A stretch of DNA of 64,000 nucleotides from Gaetbulibacter_A sp043876815 (GCF_043876815.1 NZ_JBAWKA010000004.1:124001-188000), one strand, 5' to 3'; shown: positions 1 to 9,714, counted from the stretch's first letter. Notes: generated by a model from the sequence alone, not told the origin. Made by a program: numbers and translations.

Positions 1-395
1 TAACCGATGCAGAACCTTTAATTTTTGAACCCAAAAAAATTCCTGATTTGAATGACCCTGTTGAAACGCCTTTGGGGTCTCTGGTTTTCACAGAAGTAGA
101 TGTGGTTTTCAATGATGCCTCAACAAGTATTTTTGTTGATAAAGACAAGCTTCAATTTCCATTGATCTTGCGAATAAGAAAAGAAGGCGACGTGATTTTT
201 CCAAGCGGAATGAGTGGTAAAAAAACCTTGAGTAAATATTTTAAGGATGAAAAATTTTCATTGTTAGATAAAGAAAATGCTTTGCTATTATGTTCCAGCG
301 AAGCTATTGTTTGGATTTTGGGTAAACGTGCCGACGATCGCTTCAAGGTAGATTCGAATACCAAGAAGATTATTAAAATTGAACTTATCTCATGA
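1..395 (+). CDS. tilS: tRNA(Ile)-lysidine synthase, C-terminal part (5' end outside window)
   Basis: The open frame runs from the first complete codon at base 3 with no start, so this is the last ~130 residues of a longer protein cut by the window edge. The visible part matches the small C-terminal domain of TilS, with an 'LRIRKEGDVIFP' stretch, a 'KTLSKYFKDEK' stretch and a closing 'ILGKRADDRFKV' segment. TilS modifies the wobble C of tRNA-Ile(CAU) to lysidine, using ATP and lysine, so that AUA is read correctly; it is cytosolic and essential in most bacteria. The catalytic PP-loop domain is not in view. The stop overlaps the start of the next gene by four bases (ATGA), suggesting translational coupling. 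Confidence 0.85.
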   Translation, partial: TDAEPLIFEPKKIPDLNDPVETPLGSLVFTEVDVVFNDASTSIFVDKDKLQFPLILRIRKEGDVIFPSGMSGKKTLSKYFKDEKFSLLDKENALLLCSSEAIVWILGKRADDRFKVDSNTKKIIKIELIS

Positions 396-2014
396 AGATT
401 CTAGGTCACATCGTAGACGTATTGAACAAACGTATTTTCAAAGGTGAAATTACGATTGAAGCCGGTCGTATTTCAGCGGTTGAAACTATGAATCATAACG
501 TGGATCAATATATCATACCTGGATTTGTTGATGCTCATATTCATATCGAAAGTTCTATGCTAGTGCCAAGTATGTTTGCTAAAATCGCAGTCGTACATGG
601 GACCGTGGCTACAGTTTCTGACCCTCATGAAATCGCAAATGTTATGGGTGTTGAAGGGGTGCATTTCATGATCGATAATGGAAAAAAGGTGCCTTTTAAA
701 TTTAATTTTGGTGCACCGTCCTGCGTACCGGCAACAACTTTTGAATCGGCTGGAGCGACTATAGACTCAGATGCCATTAGAACCTTATTGGCGAATCCTG
801 ATATCAAATATCTGGCGGAGATGATGAATTATCCCGGTGTATTATTTGATGATCCTGAAGTATTAAAGAAAATAGGATGGGCGAAACATTTTAATAAACC
901 CGTTGATGGTCATGCACCAGGCGTTTTAGGTGATGATATTTCTAAATATATTGCTGCCGGAATTTCTACTGACCATGAGTGTTTCACTTACGAAGAAGGT
1001 TTGGAGAAACTTCAAAAAGGAATGAAGATATTAATTCGTGAGGGGAGTGCAGCAAAAAATTTTGAAGCCCTCATTGATCTGCTACCGGAGCACTATGAAA
1101 ACATGATGTTTTGTAGTGATGATAAACACCCCGACGATTTGATTCTCGGACATATAAATCAATTATGCGCACGAGCTGTAGCAAAAGGAATAGATGTATT
1201 TAAAGTGCTGCAAGCCGCCTCTGTAAACCCTGTAAAACATTATAATTTGGACGTTGGTCTACTTCATGTTGGTGATCCGGCCGACTTTGCAGTTGTTGAG
1301 GACCTAAAGGATTTCAAACCGGTAAAAACATTTATAAATGGCATTTTGGTTGCAGAAAATGGTGTCGCACATATGCCATCGGTTTCGTTCGAGAATATCA
1401 ATAATTTTAAATGTTCCCAAAAATCTGTTTCAGATTTCAAAATTAAACCGACCTCAGAAAAAATTCGTGTTATCGAAGCTTTAGAAGGTCAGTTGGTAAC
1501 GAATGAGATTATAGCTCAAGCTACTATTATTAATGACAATTTAGTGTCGAATACGCACCAAGATATTTTAAAAATGACGGTAGTTAACCGTTATAAAGAT
1601 AGCAAACCTGCCGTGGCATTTATTAAGAATTTCGGTTTAAAAGAAGGCGCTATTGCCTCGTCAGTAGGGCATGATTCTCACAATATTATAGCTGTAGGCG
1701 TTGATGATGACTCCATTTGTAAAGCAGTGAATTTACTCATTGAAAATCAAGGTGGTATATGTGCTGTTAGCAGCACCAAGGAAGAGGTCGTGCCACTTCC
1801 TGTAGCCGGGATCATGAGTGATCAGGCCGGTGAAACTCTCGGAAAACAATACGCCGAGCTTACTAAAACAGCCAAACGCTTGGGATCTAAACTTCATTCA
1901 CCCTACATGACATTGTCGTTTATGGCCTTATTGGTCATTCCGGAATTAAAATTAAGTGATAAAGGGTTATTTAATGGAAAAGCCTTTACATTTACACCTT
2001 TAGAAGTGTCTTAA
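392..2014 (+). CDS. ade: adenine deaminase
   Basis: 540 residues, the usual length for bacterial adenine deaminase (Ade/YerA family of the amidohydrolases). It converts adenine to hypoxanthine plus ammonia in purine salvage. The metal-binding HxHxES motif follows 'GFVDA' at residues 49-54. Conserved His and Asp stretches ('PVDGHAPG', 'STDHE', 'FCSDDKHP') and the C-terminal domain with 'GHDSHNI' and 'PVAGIMSD' are all present, so the enzyme appears intact. The ATG overlaps the tilS stop by four bases. It lies about 1 kb upstream of a xanthine-oxidase-family enzyme, but that enzyme is predicted to be periplasmic, so a shared purine pathway is only a possibility. Confidence 0.93.
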   Translation: MKILGHIVDVLNKRIFKGEITIEAGRISAVETMNHNVDQYIIPGFVDAHIHIESSMLVPSMFAKIAVVHGTVATVSDPHEIANVMGVEGVHFMIDNGKKVPFKFNFGAPSCVPATTFESAGATIDSDAIRTLLANPDIKYLAEMMNYPGVLFDDPEVLKKIGWAKHFNKPVDGHAPGVLGDDISKYIAAGISTDHECFTYEEGLEKLQKGMKILIREGSAAKNFEALIDLLPEHYENMMFCSDDKHPDDLILGHINQLCARAVAKGIDVFKVLQAASVNPVKHYNLDVGLLHVGDPADFAVVEDLKDFKPVKTFINGILVAENGVAHMPSVSFENINNFKCSQKSVSDFKIKPTSEKIRVIEALEGQLVTNEIIAQATIINDNLVSNTHQDILKMTVVNRYKDSKPAVAFIKNFGLKEGAIASSVGHDSHNIIAVGVDDDSICKAVNLLIENQGGICAVSSTKEEVVPLPVAGIMSDQAGETLGKQYAELTKTAKRLGSKLHSPYMTLSFMALLVIPELKLSDKGLFNGKAFTFTPLEVS

Positions 2015-2017
2015 GTT

Positions 2018-2974
2018 ATGCCCGTAATACATTCAACCTATACACCTCCTTTTTATTTTAGAAATGGTTTTTTAGCAACGGTTTACTCTGGCCTATTGCG
2101 AAGTGTTACTCTAGAACAAACTAGAGAGCGTATTACTTTGAAGGATGGTGATTTCTTAGATTTGGATTGGAGTTATGCTGAGACCAAAACGAATAAACTC
2201 ATTATTTTGCTTCATGGTCTTGAAGGTCATGGGCAACGACCGTATATTACTGGTGCTGCCAAACATTTTAACAACCATGGATTCGATGCCATTGCGATGA
2301 ACTTTAGAGGTTGTAGCGGCGAGCTAAATCGTAATTATTACAGTTATCATTCGGGATGGACACAGGACCTAGATGAGGTTATTAAATTTGCACTATCTAA
2401 ATACGAATACTCTCAAATTGTTCTTTACGGTATTAGTCTGGGAGGTAATTTAGTGTTAAAATACCTAGGAGAGCGGGACCATGTTCCAAACGCTGTAAAA
2501 GCTGGTATTGCAATATCTACACCGTGTCACCTACATGGTTCTTGCAAGGCACTACATCATCCTAAAAACAAATTATTTCATGATCGCTTTCTTAAGGAAC
2601 TTCTGGAACGCTTGAAATATAAACAAAAGCACTTTCCTGAGTATTTATCCCCTGAAGCAATTAAGAATATTAAGACCCTTAAGGATTTCGATGATGTTTA
2701 TACCTCGAAAGCACATGGTTTTATTGATGCCGAAGATTACTATGCGCAATGCAGTAGTTTGCAATTTTTGGATACTATAAAAGTACCATCACTTATTATT
2801 AATGCGCTGAATGATTCCTTTTTATCTCCCGAATGTTACCCGGTCAAGGAAGCTAAAAATAATTCGAATCTGTCTTTAGAAATGCCAAATTACGGTGGAC
2901 ATGTCGGTTTTATTGATAAAAATAATGTGTATTACAATGAATATCGAGGATTAGAATTCATAAAAAATCTATAA
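2018..2974 (+). CDS. YheT-type alpha/beta hydrolase
   Basis: 318 residues with the layout of the YheT/ABHD1-3 family of alpha/beta hydrolases. The oxyanion-region 'LLHGLEGH' lies near residues 65-71, the nucleophile elbow 'GISLGG' places Ser at about 140, a candidate acid lies in 'NALNDSFL' (~263) and the catalytic His in 'GGHVGFI' (~295). Members act on lipids or esters; the natural substrate of bacterial YheT is not settled. It starts three bases after the adenine deaminase stop and is probably cotranscribed with it. No signal peptide is evident, so it is likely cytosolic. The family is clear; the substrate is not. Confidence 0.85.
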   Translation: MPVIHSTYTPPFYFRNGFLATVYSGLLRSVTLEQTRERITLKDGDFLDLDWSYAETKTNKLIILLHGLEGHGQRPYITGAAKHFNNHGFDAIAMNFRGCSGELNRNYYSYHSGWTQDLDEVIKFALSKYEYSQIVLYGISLGGNLVLKYLGERDHVPNAVKAGIAISTPCHLHGSCKALHHPKNKLFHDRFLKELLERLKYKQKHFPEYLSPEAIKNIKTLKDFDDVYTSKAHGFIDAEDYYAQCSSLQFLDTIKVPSLIINALNDSFLSPECYPVKEAKNNSNLSLEMPNYGGHVGFIDKNNVYYNEYRGLEFIKNL

Positions 2975-3064
2975 AATAAAACTTCAATATCGAAGGCTGA
3001 TTAATTTTTTGTATTTTTAAAGAGACATAAAATTGTCTATGAATAAATACTTCAACTACTAATC

Positions 3065-3526
3065 ATGCCAACATTCAATTTAAAAATTAATAACAAAAGC
3101 CATACTGTTGAGGCAGATATGGATACCCCATTATTATGGGTTCTCAGAGATCAAATCGGTTTAGTGGGTACAAAATACGGTTGCGGCATTGGCCAATGCG
3201 GTGCTTGTACCATACACGTTGATGGAAACGCTATGCGAAGCTGTTTGCTGCAGGTTTCCCAAGCAGAAGGAATGAATATTACGACTATAGAAGGATTGTC
3301 AGAAGATGGATCTCATCCTGTTCAACAAGCCTGGAAAGAGGTTGATGTACCACAATGCGGATACTGCCAGTCCGGTCAGATCATGACAGCTTCGGCCTTT
3401 TTGGAGCGGAATCCTAATCCAACCAAAACTCAGATCCGAAATGCTATGAACGGAAACATCTGCCGCTGTGCTTCATATAATAGTATCGAAAAAGCAGTGG
3501 AAGTTGCATCAAAAAAATCAAGTTAA
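3065..3526 (+). CDS. (2Fe-2S) small subunit of a xanthine-oxidase-family Mo enzyme (IorA/CoxS type)
   Basis: 153 residues with two [2Fe-2S] sites. The plant-ferredoxin-type site uses Cys40, 45, 48 and 60 (pattern CGIGQCGAC...C). The second, helical site uses Cys98, 101, 133 and 135 ('CGYC' and 'CRC'). This is the electron-transfer subunit of aldehyde/isoquinoline/xanthine dehydrogenases and carries electrons from the molybdenum site of the large subunit encoded next. No FAD-binding subunit gene is nearby, as in the two-subunit isoquinoline 1-oxidoreductase (IorAB) type, where electrons probably pass to a cytochrome or another carrier. It has no signal of its own and would be co-exported with its Tat-bearing partner. 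A 90-bp gap upstream probably holds the promoter. Confidence 0.92.
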   Translation: MPTFNLKINNKSHTVEADMDTPLLWVLRDQIGLVGTKYGCGIGQCGACTIHVDGNAMRSCLLQVSQAEGMNITTIEGLSEDGSHPVQQAWKEVDVPQCGYCQSGQIMTASAFLERNPNPTKTQIRNAMNGNICRCASYNSIEKAVEVASKKSS

Positions 3527-3549
3527 TAACCTTATAAATGTAAATAGAA

Positions 3550-5766
3550 ATGAGACCTTCAAAACAAATGAATTTTAGTAGAAGATCCTTCATAAAAACT
3601 TCGGCTTTGGCCAGTGGTGGTATGCTTATAGGGTTTAACTTATTTAATTCCTGTAAATCGGATGTTAAAATGCCGGTGGATCTAAGTCAATTAAATTATA
3701 ACGATTTTAATGCCTTCATCAAAATTTCTGAGGAAGGAAAAGTGACCATATTTGCACCCAACCCGGAAATAGGGCAGGGCGTAAAAACATCTATGCCCAT
3801 GCTTATTGCGGAAGAATTAGATGTGCTTTGGGATGATGTTTACGTGCAGCAAGCACCATTAGATACTGAGAATTTTACCCGTCAAATTGCCGGTGGAAGT
3901 CAGTCTATCAGATTAGCATGGACGCCCCTGCGCCAAACGGGTGCCACGGCAAAACAAATGCTGATTAATGCGGCCGCTGCAAAATGGGGTGTAGATGCTT
4001 CAGAATGTTCAGCCTCTAAAGGAGTTATTTCACATAAGGACGGACGTACACTAGGGTATGGTGAAGTGGTTAAAGAGGCCGCTGCATTGGAAATACCCGA
4101 AGAGGTAACCCTAAAGGATCCAAAAGATTTTACGATTATTGGGCAGAATACCGCCAACGTAGATATAGACGAAATTGTAACTGGTAAACCATTGTTCGGG
4201 TTGGATTATAGCGAAGAAGGTATGGTTTATGCTTCCGTATTGCGACCTCCAGCTTTTGGTCAGGTCCTTGAATCTTATGATGATTCCGCAGCACGAGCAC
4301 TTCCTGGAGTGATCGATGTGATCATTATAGGTGATAAAATTCGGAAATATATTGATTCCGGAAAGTCTAACTGGTCATTTGTCATGAGTCCCAGTGATAA
4401 AGTTGTTGTAATCGCTAATTCCACCTGGCAAGCTTTCAAAGGAAAAAATGCTATAAAGGCCACTTGGAAGAATGATTCAAAATTGGAAAGTACCGATGAT
4501 CAAGATGCACAGTTACTCGCTATTTTGGATGGGAATGATTTTCAAACCCGTCGTTCTGATGGTGATGTTAAAAAAGCGTTTGCTGAAGCAGATAAAGTTA
4601 TTGAACGCACCTATGAGGCACCATTTTTACCTCATAACCCCATGGAACCTATGAATTTTTTTGCTAATGTAACACCTGAAAAAGTACATTTGGTTGGCCC
4701 AGTACAAACACCGGAGGCCGCTGCGGAGGTGGTTTCAGAATTGCTAGGCCGTGATATTGGAGATATTCATTTAGAAATGACACGTATGGGTGGCGGATTT
4801 GGTCGCCGTCTGTATGGTGATTTTGTTTATGAGGCAGCGGAGATCTCTGATATAATCAAAAAGCCGGTTAAAATGGTGTCTTCGCGTGAAGATGATATGA
4901 CCACAGGCGTTTATCGTCCGGCTTCGAAATATTGTATTGCAGCATCCATAAAGGACGGAAAAGTTACAGGATATCATCTTAAAGAAGCCTGTATTAATGG
5001 CAATATGTACGGTTTGATACCGAATTTCTTTCCGGCGGCAGCCATAGAAAATTATCAAGTAGATAGTGCTCATTATAACAGTAATGTTACCACAGGTGCT
5101 TGGCGCGCCCCGTACACAAATTTTTTAGCGAGTGCTGAACAAAGTTTCTTTGATGAATTAGCAGAAGAATTAGGAGTAGATCGTGCCCAGATGCATATGG
5201 ATCTTCTTGAAAAGGCTAAAAATAATCCTAACCCTAATATTGATTACAGTCCGGAGCGTTTACAAGGCGTTTTAAAATTAGCTGTAGAAAAATCCAATTG
5301 GGGAAAAACTGAAGATGGTGTTTATCAAGGTCTTTCCGTTTATTATTGTCATAATTCCCATGTAGCTGAAGTGGCCGATATCCGTATGGAAAATGGAGTT
5401 CCTAAGGTAGAAAAAGTGACTTGTGCCGTAGATTGTGGTATTGTTGTTAATCCGTTAGGAGCCCAGAATCAGGCCAAGGGAGGCGTTATTGATGGAATAG
5501 GACATTCCATGTATAGCGATTTTGGCTTTAAGGATGGTGTGCCGGTTTCTAATAACTTTAACACCTATAACTTAATTCGGATGGGTCAAACCCCACAGGT
5601 TGAGGTTCATTTTGTTGATAATGATATTGATCCAACAGGATTAGGGGAACCTACCTTACCACCAGTTGGCGCAGCAATTGCTAATGCCATATACAAAGCC
5701 ACAGGTAAACGCTTGTATAAACAACCTTATATGAGTCATTTAAAACTGGATAAAGTCGTTGGCTAA
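3550..5766 (+). CDS. molybdopterin-binding large subunit, isoquinoline 1-oxidoreductase/aldehyde dehydrogenase type
   Basis: 738 residues. The N-terminus is a twin-arginine signal (Ser10-Arg11-Arg12 then SFIK, followed by a hydrophobic stretch), so the folded holoenzyme is predicted to be exported. The body matches the IorB-like branch of the xanthine oxidase family: 'GQGVKTSMPM' near the start, 'MGGGFGRR' near residues 412-420, 'WRAPYTNF', and the 'GLGEPTLPP' stretch near residue 700 holding the expected catalytic Glu. It hydroxylates an aldehyde or N-heterocycle using a mono-oxo Mo cofactor. Met7 is an alternative start that keeps the Tat motif. The gene is 23 bases after the small subunit and 5 bases before an XdhC-type gene. 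The substrate cannot be told from sequence. Confidence 0.9.
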   Translation: MRPSKQMNFSRRSFIKTSALASGGMLIGFNLFNSCKSDVKMPVDLSQLNYNDFNAFIKISEEGKVTIFAPNPEIGQGVKTSMPMLIAEELDVLWDDVYVQQAPLDTENFTRQIAGGSQSIRLAWTPLRQTGATAKQMLINAAAAKWGVDASECSASKGVISHKDGRTLGYGEVVKEAAALEIPEEVTLKDPKDFTIIGQNTANVDIDEIVTGKPLFGLDYSEEGMVYASVLRPPAFGQVLESYDDSAARALPGVIDVIIIGDKIRKYIDSGKSNWSFVMSPSDKVVVIANSTWQAFKGKNAIKATWKNDSKLESTDDQDAQLLAILDGNDFQTRRSDGDVKKAFAEADKVIERTYEAPFLPHNPMEPMNFFANVTPEKVHLVGPVQTPEAAAEVVSELLGRDIGDIHLEMTRMGGGFGRRLYGDFVYEAAEISDIIKKPVKMVSSREDDMTTGVYRPASKYCIAASIKDGKVTGYHLKEACINGNMYGLIPNFFPAAAIENYQVDSAHYNSNVTTGAWRAPYTNFLASAEQSFFDELAEELGVDRAQMHMDLLEKAKNNPNPNIDYSPERLQGVLKLAVEKSNWGKTEDGVYQGLSVYYCHNSHVAEVADIRMENGVPKVEKVTCAVDCGIVVNPLGAQNQAKGGVIDGIGHSMYSDFGFKDGVPVSNNFNTYNLIRMGQTPQVEVHFVDNDIDPTGLGEPTLPPVGAAIANAIYKATGKRLYKQPYMSHLKLDKVVG

Positions 5767-5771
5767 TTTAT

Positions 5772-6794
5772 ATGACACACGAATTTAAAACCATAATAGA
5801 AAAAGCCGAGGCTGCACTTGAAAAAGGAAAAGCCTCGGTTTTGGCTTCTGTAGTTGATCTGGATGGATCCTCATATCGTCGTCCCGGAGTAAGAATGTTA
5901 ATTCTTGAAACCGGTGAAATGGTAGGCGCAGTGAGTGGTGGATGCGTAGAAAAGGATATTTTATTGCAGGCTGAAAGTGTTTTTGAAACTGGGGAAGCTA
6001 AATTAATGACCTATGATGGTCGCTACCGGTTGGGATGTGAAGGGGTATTATATATTTTGATCGAAAAATATGCTCCGGAAGAAGGTTTTGTGGCCACTTT
6101 TTCGAAATCCATTGATGAGCGTGATACCTTTGAAGTAAAGTCTAATTATAATAAAAATGAAGGTGTTTACCCGGGTTTAGGATCTTCCGTTAAATTAGGG
6201 GACAAATGGTTTTTGATTTCGAACCCCAAAAAAGAAGATAATCAAACCAAGTTGTTAACTTTTAAGCAAAGCATGCCACCCTGTTTTAAAATAGTTATTA
6301 TTGGGGCCGAGCACGATGCTGTTCAATTATGCAAACTCGCAGCCTACACAGGGTGGGAGGTTTCAGTGATCGCCGGGGTTTCAGAAGCCAAAACCATAAA
6401 CGATTTTCCGGGAGCCAAAACGCTTCTGGCTGTTATGCCCGAGGATCTTCCCACTGATGGTATTGATCAGGAAACAGCTGTGGTGCTAATGACCCATAAT
6501 TTTGCCAACGACTTACGTTATCTCGTAGCCCTAAAGGATACCAAACCAGGCTACATTGGTTTGTTAGGACCCTCTAAAAGACGTGACGATCTTTTATCTC
6601 AATTTATGGAATACTGTACGGATGTAGATATCGAATTTACAGATCGAATCCATGGTCCTGCCGGGATTAATATAGGCTCGGAGACACCACAGGAAATTGC
6701 TATTTCTATTGTGTCGGAAATCTTAAGTGTCGTTCGATCCCAGGAGCCTGTTTCGTTAAGTAAGAAAGTGGGTCGTATACATGCAAAACAGTGA
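5772..6794 (+). CDS. XdhC/CoxI-family Mo-cofactor maturation factor
   Basis: 340 residues. The N-terminal XdhC/CoxI domain has 'DLDGSSYRRPGVRM' and 'GAVSGGCVEKD'; the C-terminal half is a Rossmann-like domain ending in 'GLLGPSKRRDDL' and 'IHGPAGINIGSETPQEIA'. XdhC-type proteins bind molybdopterin, help its sulfuration and insert it into xanthine-oxidase-family enzymes. Its place directly after the large subunit, with overlapping translation into the next MocA-like gene, fits a dedicated chaperone for the enzyme encoded upstream. Confidence 0.9.
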   Translation: MTHEFKTIIEKAEAALEKGKASVLASVVDLDGSSYRRPGVRMLILETGEMVGAVSGGCVEKDILLQAESVFETGEAKLMTYDGRYRLGCEGVLYILIEKYAPEEGFVATFSKSIDERDTFEVKSNYNKNEGVYPGLGSSVKLGDKWFLISNPKKEDNQTKLLTFKQSMPPCFKIVIIGAEHDAVQLCKLAAYTGWEVSVIAGVSEAKTINDFPGAKTLLAVMPEDLPTDGIDQETAVVLMTHNFANDLRYLVALKDTKPGYIGLLGPSKRRDDLLSQFMEYCTDVDIEFTDRIHGPAGINIGSETPQEIAISIVSEILSVVRSQEPVSLSKKVGRIHAKQ

Positions 6795-7414
6795 TTTTCT
6801 TGAATGCAGATGCATCACATACAACTGTGGTTATTTTAGCAGCAGGAGCTTCAAAGCGCATGGGAACTCCAAAGCAACTTCTGGAATGGAGTGAAAATAA
6901 CACCTTACTTGGTCATGCAGTAGTTACTGCTATGAGAATAAACCCTTTAGAGGTCATTGTTGTTTTGGGAGCATTTTATGAACAAATTAAAAATGAGCTA
7001 AAGGATTTATCAATCACCATTTTAAAAAATGAGGAGTGGAGGTCAGGGTTAGGGACTTCCATTGCCTGTGCTGCTGAATATATTTTAGAATCGCCAGAAA
7101 AAATCAGTAATATTATTATTACGCTAAGTGATCAACCTTTTATTACAGCTGAATATCTAAACAGTATGTGTTCTGAATTTGTGCCCAATGAAAAGTGCAT
7201 CATCGCTTCTTCTTATCAAAATAGGGCTTTTGGGGTGCCTGCCATTTTTGATATTAGTTATCTTAAGGAATTAACTGAGCTCCATGATGATTATGGCGCA
7301 CGGAATCTTTTAAAAAAGCATGAGCCTTTTATTAAAACATTAAAACCTCCTCGGGAAAATCCCGATATTGATACTCCGGAAGATTATAAAAATAATTTCA
7401 ATAGTAATTTTTAA
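6791..7414 (+). CDS. mocA: MocA-like nucleotidyltransferase (probable Mo cofactor cytidylyltransferase)
   Basis: 207 residues. It opens with the nucleotidyltransferase signature 'LAAGASKRMGTPKQLL' (about residues 16-31). The same family contains MobA, but the local pattern and the neighbours (XdhC and a xanthine-oxidase-family enzyme) fit MocA, which adds CMP to molybdopterin to make the cytosine dinucleotide used by many such enzymes. The start is GTG at 6791, overlapping the XdhC stop by four bases, which indicates coupling. A separate MobA is encoded at 13.4-14.0 kb, so the island can apparently make both dinucleotide forms. Specificity for CTP is inferred from context. Confidence 0.8.
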   Translation: MIFLNADASHTTVVILAAGASKRMGTPKQLLEWSENNTLLGHAVVTAMRINPLEVIVVLGAFYEQIKNELKDLSITILKNEEWRSGLGTSIACAAEYILESPEKISNIIITLSDQPFITAEYLNSMCSEFVPNEKCIIASSYQNRAFGVPAIFDISYLKELTELHDDYGARNLLKKHEPFIKTLKPPRENPDIDTPEDYKNNFNSNF

Positions 7415-7425
7415 AAAAACACAGA

Positions 7426-9714
7426 TTGAATTCAAAAGAACATGCCAAGATAACGGATAAGTTTTCAGATTTAAAGGTTAAAAAGCCTAAGAAGAATAGT
7501 GCCGGACTCCAGTCTATATTATCTTCAGTAACTCAGGTTGTTAAATATATGAAGCCTTTTGAAGCCTTAAGATTATCTTTAAAAATGAATCAAAAAGATG
7601 GCTTTGATTGTCCCGGTTGTGCCTGGGCTGATCCTGATGGCAAGCGCTCATCCATTGCGGAATATTGCGAAAATGGTATAAAGGCCATAGCTGAAGAGGC
7701 TCAGAAGAATACGATCGGTGCTTCCTTTTTTAAAAAATATTCGGTGGAAGAACTTGCAGGCTGGTCTGATTTTGAAATTGGTAAAGCAGGAAGATTATCA
7801 GAACCTATGGTTCTTAAGGAAGGTTCTACCCACTACGAACCCATAAGTTGGGATGCCGCTTTTAAAAAAGTTGCTAAGCATCTCAATGCTTTGAAAAGCC
7901 CAGATGAAGCTATTTTTTATACTTCCGGTAGAACGACCAACGAAGCGGCCTTTTTATATCAATTATTTGTTCGTGAATTTGGAACAACCAACTTACCAGA
8001 TTGCTCCAATATGTGTCATGAGGCCAGTGGCTCGGCCCTTACTCAAACTTTAGGTACTGGAAAGGGATCTGTAACCTTGAATGATCTGCATAAAGCCGAT
8101 GTGCTTATAATCATTGGTCAAAACCCTGCTACCAATCATCCCAGAATGTTATCAGCATTAGAAAAATGTAAAAAGAACGGTGGTAAAATAATCGCCATTA
8201 ACCCTTTGCCAGAAGCAGGATTGATGCATTTTACCAATCCACAGAAACCTTTAAAGATACTTTCCGGAGGAACGAAGCTTGCTGATGTATATGTTCCTAT
8301 TCGGATTAATGGGGATGTGGCTTTTACGAAAGCTTTACTTATTAAATTAATAGAAAAAGAGGCTGAAACCGGAAATGTTACCGATAAAGAATTTATTAAG
8401 ACCTATACACACGGTTATGACGATTTCGTAAATGATCTCAAACAATATGATTTTGAAAACTGCCTTAAGGCCTCAGGTGTCTCAAAAGAAATTTTTGATG
8501 ATGTTTTGGATATCATTATAAATAACAACAATATTATTGCTTGCTGGGCTATGGGGCTTACGCAACACGAGAACGCCGTGGATAATATCAGGGAATTGGT
8601 CAATTTGTTATTATTGAAAGGTAGTATTGGTAAACCAGGAACCGGTACGTGTCCGGTACGTGGGCATTCCAATGTTCAGGGCGATAGAACGGTTGGGATT
8701 TGGGATGCGGCACCACAGGACTTTTTGGACAAAATAGAAGCTAAATATGGCTTTAAGCCGAAAAGTGAGCCCGGGTATGCAGTTTTGGAAAGTATAAAGG
8801 CCATGCATGAACAAAGAGCTAAAGTATTCATTGGTCTTGGGGGTAATTTTACAGTGGCAGCTCCTGACACTAATTATACCGGACAGGCGTTGGCTAATTG
8901 TAATTTAACGGTTCATGTGAGCACGAAATTAAACCGTTCGCATTTAGTTACCGGTAAAGAAGCCCTCATCTTACCTTGTTTGGGTCGTTCCGAAAAAGAT
9001 TATCAAAAGTCAGGGGTACAAACCTTAAGTGTAGAAAATTCTATGGGCGTAGTTTCTTCAACAAAAGGAGTTAAAGAACCTTGTTCCGATCGAATTATTA
9101 GTGAAGTTGCTGTGGTTTGCGGCATGGCTTATGAAACCATGAAAGACCGTACAAAAATAAATTGGTTGGAGTATAAGGATGATTACGATCGTGTTAGAGA
9201 TGATATCGAAGAAGTTGTTTCGGGGTTTGAGGCTTTTAACAAAAGGCTTCAAAATCCATCTGGGTTCTACTTACCTAACGGAGCGCGTATTAGAAAGTTC
9301 AATACAACAAGTGGAAAAGCGGAGTTTTCTAAAAATAAATTACCGGGGTGGACTCTCAAGGAAGATGAATTAATTATGATGACCATTCGGAGTCATGATC
9401 AATTTAATACTACTATTTATGGCATGAACGATCGCTATCGTGGTATTTATAATGAACGCCGGATAATTTTTATGAATCGTGAGGATATGAAATTACGCGG
9501 ATTAGAAGAGCAGCAAGTGGTACATTTAAAGTCGGAATACGATGGTGTAATTCGCGAAGCAAATAATTTTAAGGTGGTTGGGTATGATATCCCTAAAGAT
9601 TGTTGCGCTACGTATTACCCGGAAACCAACGTTTTGGTTCCAATTGATAGTTTTGCGCATACCTGTAAAACACCAACGTCAAAAAGTATCCGAATAACAG
9701 TGAAGGTCGCTTAA
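7426..9714 (+). CDS. FdhF/YdeP-family molybdopterin oxidoreductase
   Basis: 762 residues, the usual size for YdeP-like members of the DMSO reductase family. The N-terminus has 'FDCPGCAWADP' and then 'YCENG', typical of this branch. 'TSGRTTNEAAF', 'NMCHEASG' and 'GQNPATNHPRM' belong to the bis-MGD-binding fold, and the C-terminal domain ('YRGIYNERRIIFMN') is the molydopterin dinucleotide-binding barrel. There is no in-frame TGA, hence no selenocysteine. The start is TTG at 7426, eleven bases after the previous stop; the first downstream ATG would remove over 40 residues. E. coli YdeP has been linked to acid resistance, but the reaction of this branch is unknown. No signal peptide is seen, so it is probably cytoplasmic. 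Confidence 0.87.
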   Translation: MNSKEHAKITDKFSDLKVKKPKKNSAGLQSILSSVTQVVKYMKPFEALRLSLKMNQKDGFDCPGCAWADPDGKRSSIAEYCENGIKAIAEEAQKNTIGASFFKKYSVEELAGWSDFEIGKAGRLSEPMVLKEGSTHYEPISWDAAFKKVAKHLNALKSPDEAIFYTSGRTTNEAAFLYQLFVREFGTTNLPDCSNMCHEASGSALTQTLGTGKGSVTLNDLHKADVLIIIGQNPATNHPRMLSALEKCKKNGGKIIAINPLPEAGLMHFTNPQKPLKILSGGTKLADVYVPIRINGDVAFTKALLIKLIEKEAETGNVTDKEFIKTYTHGYDDFVNDLKQYDFENCLKASGVSKEIFDDVLDIIINNNNIIACWAMGLTQHENAVDNIRELVNLLLLKGSIGKPGTGTCPVRGHSNVQGDRTVGIWDAAPQDFLDKIEAKYGFKPKSEPGYAVLESIKAMHEQRAKVFIGLGGNFTVAAPDTNYTGQALANCNLTVHVSTKLNRSHLVTGKEALILPCLGRSEKDYQKSGVQTLSVENSMGVVSSTKGVKEPCSDRIISEVAVVCGMAYETMKDRTKINWLEYKDDYDRVRDDIEEVVSGFEAFNKRLQNPSGFYLPNGARIRKFNTTSGKAEFSKNKLPGWTLKEDELIMMTIRSHDQFNTTIYGMNDRYRGIYNERRIIFMNREDMKLRGLEEQQVVHLKSEYDGVIREANNFKVVGYDIPKDCCATYYPETNVLVPIDSFAHTCKTPTSKSIRITVKVA

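Noticed and set aside
392..5766. A purine breakdown pathway formed by adenine deaminase and the xanthine-oxidase-like enzyme
   Set aside because: The Mo enzyme has a Tat signal and IorB-like features, no FAD subunit, and a separate promoter-sized gap. Adjacency alone does not support shared substrate.
7426..9714. Selenocysteine formate dehydrogenase
   Set aside because: No in-frame TGA, and the sequence follows the YdeP-like branch and not FdhF proper. Formate activity cannot be claimed.
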